The position numbers and the translations under genes are program-made. From Candidatus Thorarchaeota archaeon (GTDB lineage Archaea > Asgardarchaeota > Thorarchaeia > Thorarchaeales > Thorarchaeaceae), in the NCBI GenBank assembly GCA_011365025.1, contig RDOF01000003.1:62001-126000 (forward strand): a DNA stretch of 64,000 bases. The letters run 5' to 3'. The notes beneath the pieces are model-generated. The model searched no databases. It saw only the letters and a list, made by a program, of their open reading frames with translations, and was not told where the DNA came from. Positions 1 to 8,167 of the stretch are shown here, piece by piece (within the stretch, counting starts at the first letter, position 1; each line of letters opens with the position of its first letter).

Positions 1-508
1 CAATCATCTGAAGTTGTGTGTCATAGATTACAGGGGTTCCCACATGGACTCCCATCTGCGAAACCTCCTCAGTGGATGTTGCACCAATATCGAGGAACAC
101 CTCTTCCTGAGTTGGAATTCTAGCTTTTCCTCTGGCTCCTGCAATGTGAGCTGTCTTAACACAGAAGCAGCCTGGAACAGTCCCTTTTTCCGTTAATAGT
201 AGAACACGCTGCCCCGGGAGAAGCCTGAGATCAGGGAGATGCCCTTGTGTATTCCATTTTACTCTGAGAAAGCCCTGCTCCTCAATGTAGCTGACCAGAA
301 AACCTACTTCATCTGCATGCGCTACAAGAGCAAAATGGCTGTCCGTTCCATTTAGAGTTGCTATTAGGTTACCAATCCCATCTCTCCTAATTGCGATGCC
401 AAGCTCCTGCAAGTGGGCAGCAACTAAATCCTGAACGGCCTCCTCACGTCCGACAGGACCAGGCGAGTCTGATAGCTCCTTAAGTAGCGCAAAGATGTTA
501 TCTATCAT
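1..508 (-). CDS. M42 family metallo-aminopeptidase, N-terminal part (runs off window)
   Basis: Reading the minus strand from an ATG at 508 gives 169 open codons up to the window edge, so the C-terminus is missing. The first residues, MIDNIFALLKELSDSPGPVG, followed by REEAVQDLV and later HFALVAHADEVGFLV, match the start of M42 aminopeptidases (glutamyl aminopeptidase/TET peptidase/'endoglucanase' group). In that family the His and Asp of AHADEVGF are metal ligands or catalytic neighbours. The family forms large cytosolic dodecamers that trim peptides released by the proteasome. The remaining metal ligands lie outside the window. It is divergent from the membrane protein at 629. Confidence 0.85.
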   Translation of the reverse strand, partial: MIDNIFALLKELSDSPGPVGREEAVQDLVAAHLQELGIAIRRDGIGNLIATLNGTDSHFALVAHADEVGFLVSYIEEQGFLRVKWNTQGHLPDLRLLPGQRVLLLTEKGTVPGCFCVKTAHIAGARGKARIPTQEEVFLDIGATSTEEVSQMGVHVGTPVIYDTQLQMI

Positions 509-628
509 AGCAGGTCATTCTGATTCTTGAGGCGCCTACACTTAAGCAATACTCAGACACCGAACGCATGCCTGTCGGAACGCTTTAGTGTTGGTTTAGG
601 TTGCGAAGAATCGTAGAAGTGATGTCCA

Positions 629-1609
629 ATGATTGTAACTGTGACAACAGTTGTGGTTCTTGTCATTGGTATATTGTCACTAGCACTGGCGCTATATGGA
701 GGCTATGTCTCCTCTGAAATCGTAGAGGACATTGCCGGAGATAGTGAACAGCAGCTCCATGCCGAGCAACGGTACTACCTTCTTGGAATGATTGGCATAA
801 TTGTGCTCGTGGCTCGACTACTTAACGCACCCGTGTTCTTCTGGATGCTACAGTCACTAGTGCCCTATTGCCCGGGGGCTATGTGCTCATACGGGGTTGT
901 CAACGTTGGCAATCCTTGGTCCACAATTGCCTTGGTTCTAAAGATTACACTCCCTTTTGCATACGGCAGTTGGCTAGTTCTGGAAATTGGAAATCGACGC
1001 GAACCCCACCTGGTCTTTATGCGCGATCTTGCACGCTCTTTTTTGGTTGTTCTTGTTCCACTCATTCTCTTGGATAGTGCCATGGATGTACTTCTGGTAG
1101 CATCAATCAGACCAGTTTATGCTCCCTGCTGCTCCAGCGTTTATGATGTTGACCCTCCGTTCTCTCCCTCCGCAATCCTTGGCCCAGAGGTCGGATGGAT
1201 CATCCTGACTACTACAATCGTGCTGACCCTTCTTCTCATTGCTATCCAATGGGTAGAAGTCCAATTCAAGCCACTTCGACGAGTTGTGGCAGTTTTGGCC
1301 GTAGTTGTTTCAATATTGTACCTGGTCACTCTTCATGACACCTACGCGCCGGTTGTTCTTGGACTCTCAAGTCATCACTGCCCTTACTGCCTTTTCCAAG
1401 AGTTCCCTGATACTGCACTATTTGCGGGTCTATTCTGGGTAGGTGTGGCTAGCGCCGGCTGGAGGGTTCTCCTCGAGTCAGTCTGGATGAGGAAGAGCCA
1501 GTCTGGCCAAAACATAAGTTCCATCATACATCTTCTGCGAAAGATATCTTCGATAGCGCTCTTATTCAGTATGGTATCGATGGTCTCACATCTGCTTCTG
1601 GTGCTATGA
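629..1609 (+). CDS. Polytopic membrane protein with conserved-looking Cys pairs (CPGAMC, PCC, HHCPYC)
   Basis: 326 residues with about eight hydrophobic segments and almost no soluble domain. Three Cys clusters stand out: CPGAMC near residues 81-86, CC near 168, and HHCPYC near 250-255. Each sits near the end of a membrane segment, where it could face the outside and bind metal or form disulfides. I do not recognise a named family; VKOR-like thiol chemistry or metal transport are possibilities only. The gene converges with the beta-propeller gene, the two stop codons being directly adjacent at 1609/1610. It lies close to an operon with other Cys-rich proteins (NosL-like, DUF4418-like), so a shared role is suspected. 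An SD-like GAAGTGATG precedes the ATG. Confidence 0.8.
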   Translation: MIVTVTTVVVLVIGILSLALALYGGYVSSEIVEDIAGDSEQQLHAEQRYYLLGMIGIIVLVARLLNAPVFFWMLQSLVPYCPGAMCSYGVVNVGNPWSTIALVLKITLPFAYGSWLVLEIGNRREPHLVFMRDLARSFLVVLVPLILLDSAMDVLLVASIRPVYAPCCSSVYDVDPPFSPSAILGPEVGWIILTTTIVLTLLLIAIQWVEVQFKPLRRVVAVLAVVVSILYLVTLHDTYAPVVLGLSSHHCPYCLFQEFPDTALFAGLFWVGVASAGWRVLLESVWMRKSQSGQNISSIIHLLRKISSIALLFSMVSMVSHLLLVL

Positions 1610-3154
1610 TTACCCAAAACCGGCTCTTCGATTCCAATAGACTACTCCAAGGCCAATGAATGTGGCCAATCCGCCAATTATGATGACCCACCTTGCTACT
1701 TGCACGATCAGTAATTCCCCTTCGCTGGTGGTACTTGTCGCGGTCGTCCAAGTGTAAGTGCTGTTCGTAGTTCGAGTCGAGGTTGTTGGTGTGTAGTCTG
1801 GATAATCCGGCACTCCATATGCATAGTAAATATCCAATGCTCCAGTTCGACCATCAGTCCAAACCACATGCGGAATATCATCGCTATCGAGCTTGATGCA
1901 GAAGTATTCGCCTGGCCTAGTGAATGATAAGTCAGTGCCTGCTGAAGCGGCAGGCATTTCATCCCCAAATTCCGGAATATCTCGCGATGGCCCAGTGAAC
2001 TTCAGAGTTTTGTAGAATGGCCGATACCCACCAATGTATCTGTCTTCATAGTATACGATGTGGAGCTTCCCACTTGAATCAATAGCAAACTCAGGATTCC
2101 ATTGATTGCCGTCAGTGTGTCTATTTATCCTCAGGCGTGGACTCCAAGTGAGTCCGTAGTTGTCTGAATATCTCAGAAAAACATCAAATGTATCATGAAG
2201 CCCTTCGTACATATCGGCCCAGAGGACATATAGTCTGTCATTCTGGTCGAACCGAATGACGGGCAGTGTCACTTTTGCTGGTTTTCCCCCGGAAGTGGTC
2301 CAAGCGGAAAAGTTACCATCTTGGTTGATGAATTTCTCCACACCAAAGGTTTCTCCATCATTCAGACTTCTGTCAAGTAGGATATTTCCACCAAATTCAT
2401 CAAACCACGACCATGCGCAGTATACATCCCCTGCTGAGCTCAGAGCTAAATACGGGCCTACATGTCCGTCTGATTTTTCTACCATCGTTCCTGCTGCTCT
2501 GAACAAATCGCCTTCATTGGTTGACTTGGACAACTCTACGGTTACACCATCATCCTCTACATCATCATATGCAACATACACTGTCCCGTCGCTTCCAACC
2601 AGCATAGTTTCCTTATCCGCAAATCCCCGACCAAAAGATGCTGTGACGGGAGACCAAGACTGCCCATAATCAGTGCTTTTTGCTACGGTGATCTGTGTGA
2701 AATCCTCCTCTGAAAACTCAAGATATGAATAGTACAGTGCCCCATTATGCCATGCCATCCACGGGTCTGATTGTCTTGTTGAGTTGAAGTCGCCAAACAT
2801 TGGCATGTCGTAAGGCCAGCTCCAGGTCGTTCCGTAATCCAATGACTTGACGAAGCTCACACGCGCCCCACCTCCATTATGGGTTTCTGAGTTCTTCCAT
2901 CCGACAAACATGATATCATCCTCCGTTATGGCCATGGTGACCTCAACATGATGGGGGTATATCATATCCGTGGTCGAGAGAAGAATATTCTTCGAGAAGT
3001 ATCTGATTGGCAATGGCACTTCTTGTGCTGGAATTGGTGTGAGTTTCATTTGCATCGAGTTTTGGGACGAACTTGTATCCACAGCAGGACATGAAGCACT
3101 CAGAATGAGTATGAACGCGATTAAGGCGATGCAGAGTCTTTCGGTGCGAGCCAT
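1610..3154 (-). CDS. Secreted, membrane-anchored BNR/Asp-box beta-propeller (sialidase-like fold)
   Basis: 514 residues. An N-terminal hydrophobic signal segment (ALIAFILILSASC, a possible lipobox-like Cys) is followed by at least five Asp-box motifs: SLDYGTTWS, STDYGQSWS, STNEGDLF, SLNDGETF and SDNYGLTWS. These mark blades of a six-bladed sialidase-type propeller. A Thr/Ser-rich stretch (TPTTSTRTTNSTYTWTT) then leads to one C-terminal membrane helix and a short positively charged tail. The protein should therefore sit on the cell surface. Catalytic Arg triad residues of true sialidases cannot be assigned by eye, so enzyme activity is not claimed. It follows the ABC-NosL operon on the same strand after a gap of about 90 bases. 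Confidence 0.75.
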   Translation of the reverse strand: MARTERLCIALIAFILILSASCPAVDTSSSQNSMQMKLTPIPAQEVPLPIRYFSKNILLSTTDMIYPHHVEVTMAITEDDIMFVGWKNSETHNGGGARVSFVKSLDYGTTWSWPYDMPMFGDFNSTRQSDPWMAWHNGALYYSYLEFSEEDFTQITVAKSTDYGQSWSPVTASFGRGFADKETMLVGSDGTVYVAYDDVEDDGVTVELSKSTNEGDLFRAAGTMVEKSDGHVGPYLALSSAGDVYCAWSWFDEFGGNILLDRSLNDGETFGVEKFINQDGNFSAWTTSGGKPAKVTLPVIRFDQNDRLYVLWADMYEGLHDTFDVFLRYSDNYGLTWSPRLRINRHTDGNQWNPEFAIDSSGKLHIVYYEDRYIGGYRPFYKTLKFTGPSRDIPEFGDEMPAASAGTDLSFTRPGEYFCIKLDSDDIPHVVWTDGRTGALDIYYAYGVPDYPDYTPTTSTRTTNSTYTWTTATSTTSEGELLIVQVARWVIIIGGLATFIGLGVVYWNRRAGFG

Positions 3155-3246
3155 TCATAAGTGGACTCCATTAAATCTAGAGCTATAATTCTAAACCATG
3201 GATGATACTATTAGCGTTTCTGTTTACGTAGGCTTACAAGTTACAA

Positions 3247-3951
3247 TCAGCCCTTTATTATCTCACCAGAGCGCATTTTGTGGACCGTGTCCGCCCAGTC
3301 CAGTACCAAGGGGTCGTGTGATGCAACAATCACTGTCAGTTTGTCTTCATCTACCATCTTTCGAAGCTGTGAGAGTAGGTCCTTAGTAAGGGCCTCATCT
3401 ATGGATGAACTGGGCTCATCTGCGATTAGTATGGTTGGTGAGTTCATCATGGAACGAGCGATACTCACACGCTGGGCTTCGCCTCCACTTAGTTCTGCTA
3501 CACGAAAATCAAGCCTATGGTCCATCCCAAGTTCGGTAAGCTTCTTCCTTGCAAGATTCTCTGCGTCCTTTGGCGAGGTGTCGGTGCACATCTTGGGCAA
3601 GGCGACATTTTCAAGGGCCGTCAGCTGAGGTATTAGATACTGTGCCTGAAATACAAAGCCAATGCGCTCTCTCCTAATCTTGGTCCTATAGACCTCGGAT
3701 ACCGCTGAGAGTTCATCTTGACCATGAAAGAGCTTGCCCTTTGTTGGTTTTGTCAACAAACCTATCATGCTCAACAAGGTCGTTTTTCCAGATCCCGATG
3801 GGCCCCCAAAGGCGGTTACCATCCCGCTCTCAATCTCAACATTAGCCTCTCTTACTGCATCGACTTGTCGAGGTCCTCCAACACCATAGCTCTTCCATAA
3901 TCCTTCTGTTCTTATTGCCTGCCCCATCTCATACACCTCGCAGTACGACAT
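3247..3951 (-). CDS. ABC transporter ATP-binding protein, MacB/LolD type
   Basis: 234 residues with a full nucleotide-binding domain: Walker A GGPSGSGKTTL, Q-loop region VFQAQYLIPQLTALENV, signature LSGGEAQRVSIAR, Walker B ILIADEPSSSID and switch His in VIVASHDP. The length and sequence fit the LolD/MacB-type partners of FtsX-like permeases. It is the last gene of the operon. Its first in-frame ATG (3951) lies inside the permease gene, while a second ATG (3927, MGQAIRTEG) begins one base after the permease stop and is an equally good start. It should energise the permease encoded just upstream. Walker A has a slightly unusual Gly-Gly-Pro start, but all catalytic residues are present. Confidence 0.92.
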   Translation of the reverse strand: MSYCEVYEMGQAIRTEGLWKSYGVGGPRQVDAVREANVEIESGMVTAFGGPSGSGKTTLLSMIGLLTKPTKGKLFHGQDELSAVSEVYRTKIRRERIGFVFQAQYLIPQLTALENVALPKMCTDTSPKDAENLARKKLTELGMDHRLDFRVAELSGGEAQRVSIARSMMNSPTILIADEPSSSIDEALTKDLLSQLRKMVDEDKLTVIVASHDPLVLDWADTVHKMRSGEIIKG

Positions 3952-5179
3952 CAGGTTCAGTAATCGCGTTCCTCCAAGCCGGAACGACCGTCCCCACTAA
4001 GATGGGGACAACAGCTACCGCGTATAGAATGAAGATAGTGGGCCCTGAGATTGCCAGAGGGATGCCTGCATTAAGCAGCAAAATATTCCATCCCAGCAGA
4101 TAGCCTGAAAGAATTGGTGCTCCTAGATAAAAATCGAAAATGATGGCCAAAGATACTCCTAGGCTGGCTCCTATAAGACTAAGGGTCAAGCTTTCAATCA
4201 TTCGTATCTCCAAGACATCCACGGTGTCGAACCCTAATGCCTTGAGGAGTCCTACTTCTCTACGCGCCTCATCAGAACCTGCACTGGACACTGTGAAGGT
4301 CAATAGCAGGGCGGTCATCAGGACAACAATCCAGATTAGGGCAATTATCCCTGCTCTGCCTCCGTAGGTCTTCATCATCATATCACTCATAGCATTTCGT
4401 GTCAAAACCCTTGTTTCGGGCATTTGAGTATCGATGCGAAAGGCCACATCATTCAGGTTGGCACCATAGTCTATCCAGACTACAAGGTCTGTAAATCCTC
4501 CTTCTTCGATGCCTAGGACCTCTTGTGAGCTCTGTAAGTCGGTAATTATCATGTCATAGCTGTAAATCGACGCATCGGTGCTGAAAACACCAACGACTTC
4601 AAACTGCAATAGTGATCCATTTTGAGCTATTATCCACATAACCGATCCAACGGAAATTGCTACCCTCGCAGCACCCATTAAGTCAACGATTCCTTGTCCT
4701 ACCACAATCTTATGTCTATCAGTTTCTTCGAGAAATCTTCCGCCCGGCACTATATCGGTACCAGTGGCTCCTACAATGCTCCCATAGTCTGTTGCATTGA
4801 CTCCCATTATCGTCAAAAGGTTACCAGTCCCGATGTCAAAGTAGCCCCATACTCGAGGAGTTGCAATTCTAACACCAGTAATTGAACTCAGGTTATTTCG
4901 CCATGAACTCGGGACTTCTGCCTGTCGCCCTCCAATAAGTCGCTGCACAACAATATCAGGTCCTTCATCAAGCGATGCTGTAATATCGAGCATCACACCC
5001 TCTCTGATGAATTCTGCAGATCCTAGAAGGAATGTGGAGAAGACAAGCGCTGCAACAATCGCAGCACTTCTTGTACGATACTTGAGAATATTCCCGATTG
5101 CATAACTTGCTAGGTTACTGTGTTTTCGCAGACCCAAAGCTCTTCCTCCCAAGCAATAGAACCACCCCGAGGGGGACAA
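3929..5179 (-). CDS. FtsX/MacB-type ABC transporter permease
   Basis: About 416 residues. One N-terminal membrane helix (AAIVAALVFSTFLLG) is followed by a large extracellular MacB-like periplasmic core domain (about residues 60-270). Three C-terminal helices then enclose the FtsX motif EARREVGLLKALGF. These transporters use ATP hydrolysis to drive mechanical movement of the outer domain rather than classical transport. The 5' end overlaps the upstream gene (stop at 5115) by about 65 bases if the ATG at 5179 is used. A TTG just before LRKHSNLASYAIGN would shorten the overlap and give a more typical N-terminus. It is coupled to the ATPase gene downstream. Confidence 0.88.
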   Translation of the reverse strand: MSPSGWFYCLGGRALGLRKHSNLASYAIGNILKYRTRSAAIVAALVFSTFLLGSAEFIREGVMLDITASLDEGPDIVVQRLIGGRQAEVPSSWRNNLSSITGVRIATPRVWGYFDIGTGNLLTIMGVNATDYGSIVGATGTDIVPGGRFLEETDRHKIVVGQGIVDLMGAARVAISVGSVMWIIAQNGSLLQFEVVGVFSTDASIYSYDMIITDLQSSQEVLGIEEGGFTDLVVWIDYGANLNDVAFRIDTQMPETRVLTRNAMSDMMMKTYGGRAGIIALIWIVVLMTALLLTFTVSSAGSDEARREVGLLKALGFDTVDVLEIRMIESLTLSLIGASLGVSLAIIFDFYLGAPILSGYLLGWNILLLNAGIPLAISGPTIFILYAVAVVPILVGTVVPAWRNAITEPDVVLRGV

Positions 5180-5534
5180 TTGAAACCAGAAACGCTACCA
5201 AGGCCATCCCAATATCCTCTGAGGGTGACTGAAATGCCCAGGAATCTACTGAAGGAATCCAAGGCAACAAGGTATCTGGGGGATTCGGTTGAAGAGGGCA
5301 TCCTGCGTACAATGAGTATCCCCCTGGAATATCACCAATCATCCCAAATGGGGACTCAAGAGATGGTGCACGATTGCTGTATGAATCCTGCATCAGCCCC
5401 GGCCCCAAGTCCAAGAATGGCCATGATGAAGAAGCTGGTGCCACTGAATTGTATAAGACAATGAAAGTCACATTGAAGCTCAACGCGACCGTCAGTGCAA
5501 ACAATATCAAACGGGCCTTCCTTGCCAACCTCAT
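5115..5534 (-). CDS. Small two-helix membrane protein of the ABC/NosL operon
   Basis: 139 residues: an N-terminal hydrophobic segment (LILFALTVALSFNVTFIVL), an outside loop of about 70 residues rich in Pro, Ser and Trp with one Cys (YAGCPLQP), and a C-terminal helix (GMALVAFLVSIVPLGVVLLLG) with a basic tail. No family is recognised. It starts immediately after the stop of the NosL-like gene (5535/5534) and overlaps the permease start, so it is almost certainly co-translated with both and may be a transporter accessory subunit. Confidence 0.75.
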   Translation of the reverse strand: MRLARKARLILFALTVALSFNVTFIVLYNSVAPASSSWPFLDLGPGLMQDSYSNRAPSLESPFGMIGDIPGGYSLYAGCPLQPNPPDTLLPWIPSVDSWAFQSPSEDIGMALVAFLVSIVPLGVVLLLGRKSFGSAKTQ

Positions 5535-6008
5535 CTATTCCTCCAGCCATACATATGGATTATCTATTATGCTCCCCCCGTATTCTCCTAGGAAATGTCC
5601 TTCGCACATCTCAGTTTGCTCATAGTTCTCACATAGGGGAACAATGGTTGGTTCTAGGGTGGTCGGGTTCACATACTCCGTTGAATAGACCCAAACAATC
5701 ATCTCGTCATCCCAATCCATCAGCATGCCACACATAGGGCACCTGACCTGAATATTCGCCAGCTGGGCAATCGAGCCAGTGGCTATTAGCCTTTCAAAGG
5801 CAAGAAGGGATACATTGACACAGCAGTAATACTCAATGCTGCCGTTATAGTAGGTGAAAGTCACCTCATGTCCAATTCTGTCTTGGATTATCAGGCCCGT
5901 CCACTCACATGTATGATTGACGGGCAGGGCAGTAGTATAGGTGTAGATTGCAAAGCAGCCGATGATGACAAGAACTGCCTCAATCAATCGCCGCTGCTCT
6001 GGATTCAT
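5535..6008 (-). CDS. NosL-like metal-binding protein (CPMCGM motif), membrane-anchored
   Basis: 157 residues. An N-terminal hydrophobic anchor (EAVLVIIGCFAIYTYTTA) is followed by an extracellular domain with a CPMCGMLMDW motif. CxxCGM is the hallmark of NosL, the copper-binding accessory protein of nitrous oxide reductase, and of related putative metallochaperones. Further Cys occur as CEW, a YYCC pair and two near the C-terminus (PLCENY, EMCEGH). NosL proteins are usually lipoproteins next to an ABC transporter (NosDFY); here the neighbours are an FtsX-type transporter, and no nosZ is nearby. The bound metal is probably Cu(I) by analogy only. Confidence 0.72.
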   Translation of the reverse strand: MNPEQRRLIEAVLVIIGCFAIYTYTTALPVNHTCEWTGLIIQDRIGHEVTFTYYNGSIEYYCCVNVSLLAFERLIATGSIAQLANIQVRCPMCGMLMDWDDEMIVWVYSTEYVNPTTLEPTIVPLCENYEQTEMCEGHFLGEYGGSIIDNPYVWLEE

Positions 6009-6034
6009 ATGGGCCTCACCAATTCCATTAGGTC

Positions 6035-6223
6035 TTATCGAAGGCCACGATATGCACCAATGAGTCCGATGATGGCGATTGCAGCGCCAAGGATTGTTTC
6101 AACATCCCGCGTAAACCAGCATCGCATCTCAATCATACATACTGGAGCGAATGTATGGGGTGCAATGGCAACAATAATCCCAAGTATCAATACAAGGAGG
6201 TTAAGCAATACATCAATCTTCAT
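6035..6223 (-). CDS. DUF4418-like small membrane protein
   Basis: 62 residues with two membrane helices. Between them lies the segment APVCMIEMRCWFTRDVE, which resembles the P-V-C...M-K-C-x-x-T-R/A-x-E pattern I associate with DUF4418 proteins. Those are also two-helix-per-unit proteins, often found beside ABC transporter genes. The two Cys lie at the membrane surface. It sits between the secreted Cys protein (16-base gap) and the NosL-like gene (26-base gap) in the same operon. Function unknown; a metal- or thiol-related role is inferred from the company it keeps. Confidence 0.68.
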   Translation of the reverse strand: MKIDVLLNLLVLILGIIVAIAPHTFAPVCMIEMRCWFTRDVETILGAAIAIIGLIGAYRGLR

Positions 6224-6239
6224 TTTTCACACTTCGTTT

Positions 6240-6641
6240 CTAGATTTCTACTGAGAAGACCTGGGTGTCTGCCTCATTCAGATAGGGGGAATTGTCAATT
6301 GCTGTTACGAAGAACTGCACCTGATCCCCTTCCCTCACAGGACCGAAATTGGCTACCCACCTGCCACCAGCTATACACAGACACGCGAAGAAATTCATGT
6401 CAGTACTTTGCCATTCTTCATCGTTAAATGCACATGATAGTCTTGCTCCCGAGACTCCAGAAGGGTCAATGCAGTATATTATGACACTGATGTAGTCTCC
6501 CGGTTGGGGGGAAATGGGCAGTACATCAATCTGATAAATCAGTGGGCCATCAACATCGTCAAACACTGCTAGAATGATGATTCCCGATAGCAGAATCATA
6601 AAGGCCGCTCCGATGCAGATTAGCTTGGTCTGAGCCTTCAT
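6240..6641 (-). CDS. Secreted or anchored Ig-like domain protein with a CLC motif; first gene of the operon
   Basis: 133 residues: an N-terminal signal anchor (GAAFMILLSGIIILAVF), then a beta-rich domain typical of archaeal Ig-like modules (PQPGDYISVIIYCIDPSG ... GDQVQFFVTAIDN). Four Cys occur (IYC, LSC, and CLC in FFACLCIAGG), which is unusual for such modules and could form disulfides or bind metal. It is the first gene of the six-gene operon that runs to 3247. Function unknown. Confidence 0.7.
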   Translation of the reverse strand: MKAQTKLICIGAAFMILLSGIIILAVFDDVDGPLIYQIDVLPISPQPGDYISVIIYCIDPSGVSGARLSCAFNDEEWQSTDMNFFACLCIAGGRWVANFGPVREGDQVQFFVTAIDNSPYLNEADTQVFSVEI

Positions 6642-6819
6642 CTGTCTAAACCATCCCGCAGGGCCTTCTCAGCCAAAATAGGTCACAGCAGGTCGGACTA
6701 ATATTCTTTCCCCAGAGTAGATGAATACAGCAAGACAACTCAACGAAGCGCCTTCAATGGATTGTCTAGGCACTACTTCCTGTCAGTTTGCCAATCGAGT
6801 GTTTCCTCATCGAAAGTCT

Positions 6820-7107
6820 CTACCCATAGACCATAGAACTCTGAATTTCTGTAATCGATATGGCTGGGACTACCTCAATCTCGAAAACACCCTGTCTTTT
6901 TGCCAATTCGGTTATCAGGGCATCCTTAATCGTCCATACAATAATCTGTGGGACGCATTTTGGTCTGCCAGGCCCTTGGTAATTGCCGAACAACCGGAAA
7001 TCTGTGCGATTATGCTCGACATGTTTGGCGTGCCATTCTATGTGAAGTGAGCGAAATCCCTCCTTCACACACTCTTTTTTTGCAATACCCCAGCAATACT
7101 CTGTCAT
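6820..7107 (-). CDS. Hypothetical small protein (uncertain)
   Basis: An open frame of 95 residues from ATG 7107 (MTEYCWGIAKKECVKEGF...) ends with IEVVPAISITEIQSSMVYG. Its composition is protein-like (mixed charged and aliphatic residues) and it would be divergent from the resolvase-like gene at 7145. A competing frame on the plus strand (6721-7050) looks less natural. No family is recognised. If it is not a gene, 6642-7144 is an intergenic stretch of about 500 bases with the divergent promoters of its neighbours. Confidence 0.45.
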   Translation of the reverse strand: MTEYCWGIAKKECVKEGFRSLHIEWHAKHVEHNRTDFRLFGNYQGPGRPKCVPQIIVWTIKDALITELAKRQGVFEIEVVPAISITEIQSSMVYG

Positions 7108-7144
7108 TACCTGAGCATATATTGTAGACGTAGCTAAGAGGTGT

Positions 7145-7600
7145 ATGGCTTTTGAAGAACTCGCCCTAGGTCTTGCTATTGGCCTACTCATTGCGTTCCT
7201 TGTCTATCTTGCAATGAATTGGCGTGTGAAGCATCGAATCGCAATTGTAGAGTCTGAATTTCGTAGGATGTGGGCAGAACAGGAAGGAGGCATTCGAAAG
7301 GACGCAGCCCAGCGAAGCCGCTACGTGCTGAAGGGGAAGATTGCTGAACATATGGTTCCTTTGTTCCCTGATATGTTTAAGTTCAATCCATCAGATGCGC
7401 GGTTCATTGGGTCTCCAATTGACTACCTCATATTCGAAGGCTATACATCTGCCAAAGACGGAGAATCAGATGCTCCAATAACGGTCGTTCTGGCGGATGT
7501 AAAGACTGGCGATGCAAGGCTTAATCGGACCGAGCGGATGATAAAAGAGGCCGTTGAAGCTGGCCGAGTCAGATGGGAAACCATACGTGTAGATTTCTAG
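7145..7600 (+). CDS. Membrane-anchored Holliday-junction-resolvase-like endonuclease (PF10107-like)
   Basis: 151 residues. An N-terminal membrane helix (LALGLAIGLLIAFLVYLA) is followed by a charged helix with EFRRMW and a restriction-endonuclease-like core: KGKIAEHMVPLFP, then FIGSPIDYLIFEG, VVLADVKTGDARL and the C-terminal ETIRVDF. The PIDYL...ADVKTG pair is the D...xxK metal-site pattern of this fold. The family has been named from similarity to archaeal Holliday junction resolvases. The N-terminal anchor would keep it at the membrane, which is odd for a recombination enzyme and suggests another role. Single gene, divergent from the hypothetical at 7107. Confidence 0.82.
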   Translation: MAFEELALGLAIGLLIAFLVYLAMNWRVKHRIAIVESEFRRMWAEQEGGIRKDAAQRSRYVLKGKIAEHMVPLFPDMFKFNPSDARFIGSPIDYLIFEGYTSAKDGESDAPITVVLADVKTGDARLNRTERMIKEAVEAGRVRWETIRVDF

Positions 7601-7681
7601 ACCCTGCCATAATGCTTATCCGACATTGCTATTCTCCGCGCATGTTCATACAGCATGCCATCCAGCAAATGGGTGCGGTGG

Positions 7682-8161
7682 ATGACAATGACAGTAGACA
7701 TCTTTGAATACAAACGTGGCGAGCTCTTCGGGTCTGCTCTCCCTATGTCTGCAAATGACATTGAGGAACTCGAAGAGGCTGGAATTGACTTTGTCATTTC
7801 TCTGGAGGAGCGCTTTGGTCTTCCTGAATTCTCTGACCTTGGAATAGAACATGTCAACATCGTTGTTCCAGACTTCAGTATTCCATCGGATGAGAATGTA
7901 ATCGAGTTCATCCGCACTGTTGATAGGGCTCTGAAGAAAGGAAAGACCGTATTGGTACATTGTCTTGGGGGATGTGGTAGAACTGGGACAATGCTTGCCC
8001 TAGCTGAGATTTACATCTACGGAGAGAAGGATGGGAATGCTGCCATCAAAAAAGTCAGATCGGTGCGCCCGTGCGCCATAGAAACCGAGGGACAGGAAGC
8101 GGCTATTATAGCCCATGCGAAGAATCCACTAAGAAGACTGGCCGGCATAAACCGCAGGTGA
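7682..8161 (+). CDS. Dual-specificity/tyrosine protein phosphatase-like protein
   Basis: About 159 residues from ATG 7682, which has a GGGTG SD six bases upstream; an ATG at 7655 is an alternative start. The signature HCLGGCGRTG near residue 94 is the Cys-based phosphatase P-loop HCxxGxxRT/S. The general-acid loop is probably VVPDFSIPSDEN, with the Asp in the usual place. Substrates could be phosphotyrosine, phosphoserine or a nucleotide/phosphoinositide-like group; the sequence does not decide. The end (8161) nearly touches the convergent glutaredoxin-like gene. Confidence 0.88.
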   Translation: MTMTVDIFEYKRGELFGSALPMSANDIEELEEAGIDFVISLEERFGLPEFSDLGIEHVNIVVPDFSIPSDENVIEFIRTVDRALKKGKTVLVHCLGGCGRTGTMLALAEIYIYGEKDGNAAIKKVRSVRPCAIETEGQEAAIIAHAKNPLRRLAGINRR

Positions 8162-8167
8162 GTCCTG

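Noticed and set aside
2256..2669. 137-residue open frame on the plus strand
   Set aside because: Shadow of the beta-propeller gene on the minus strand; Ser/Pro-rich without domains.
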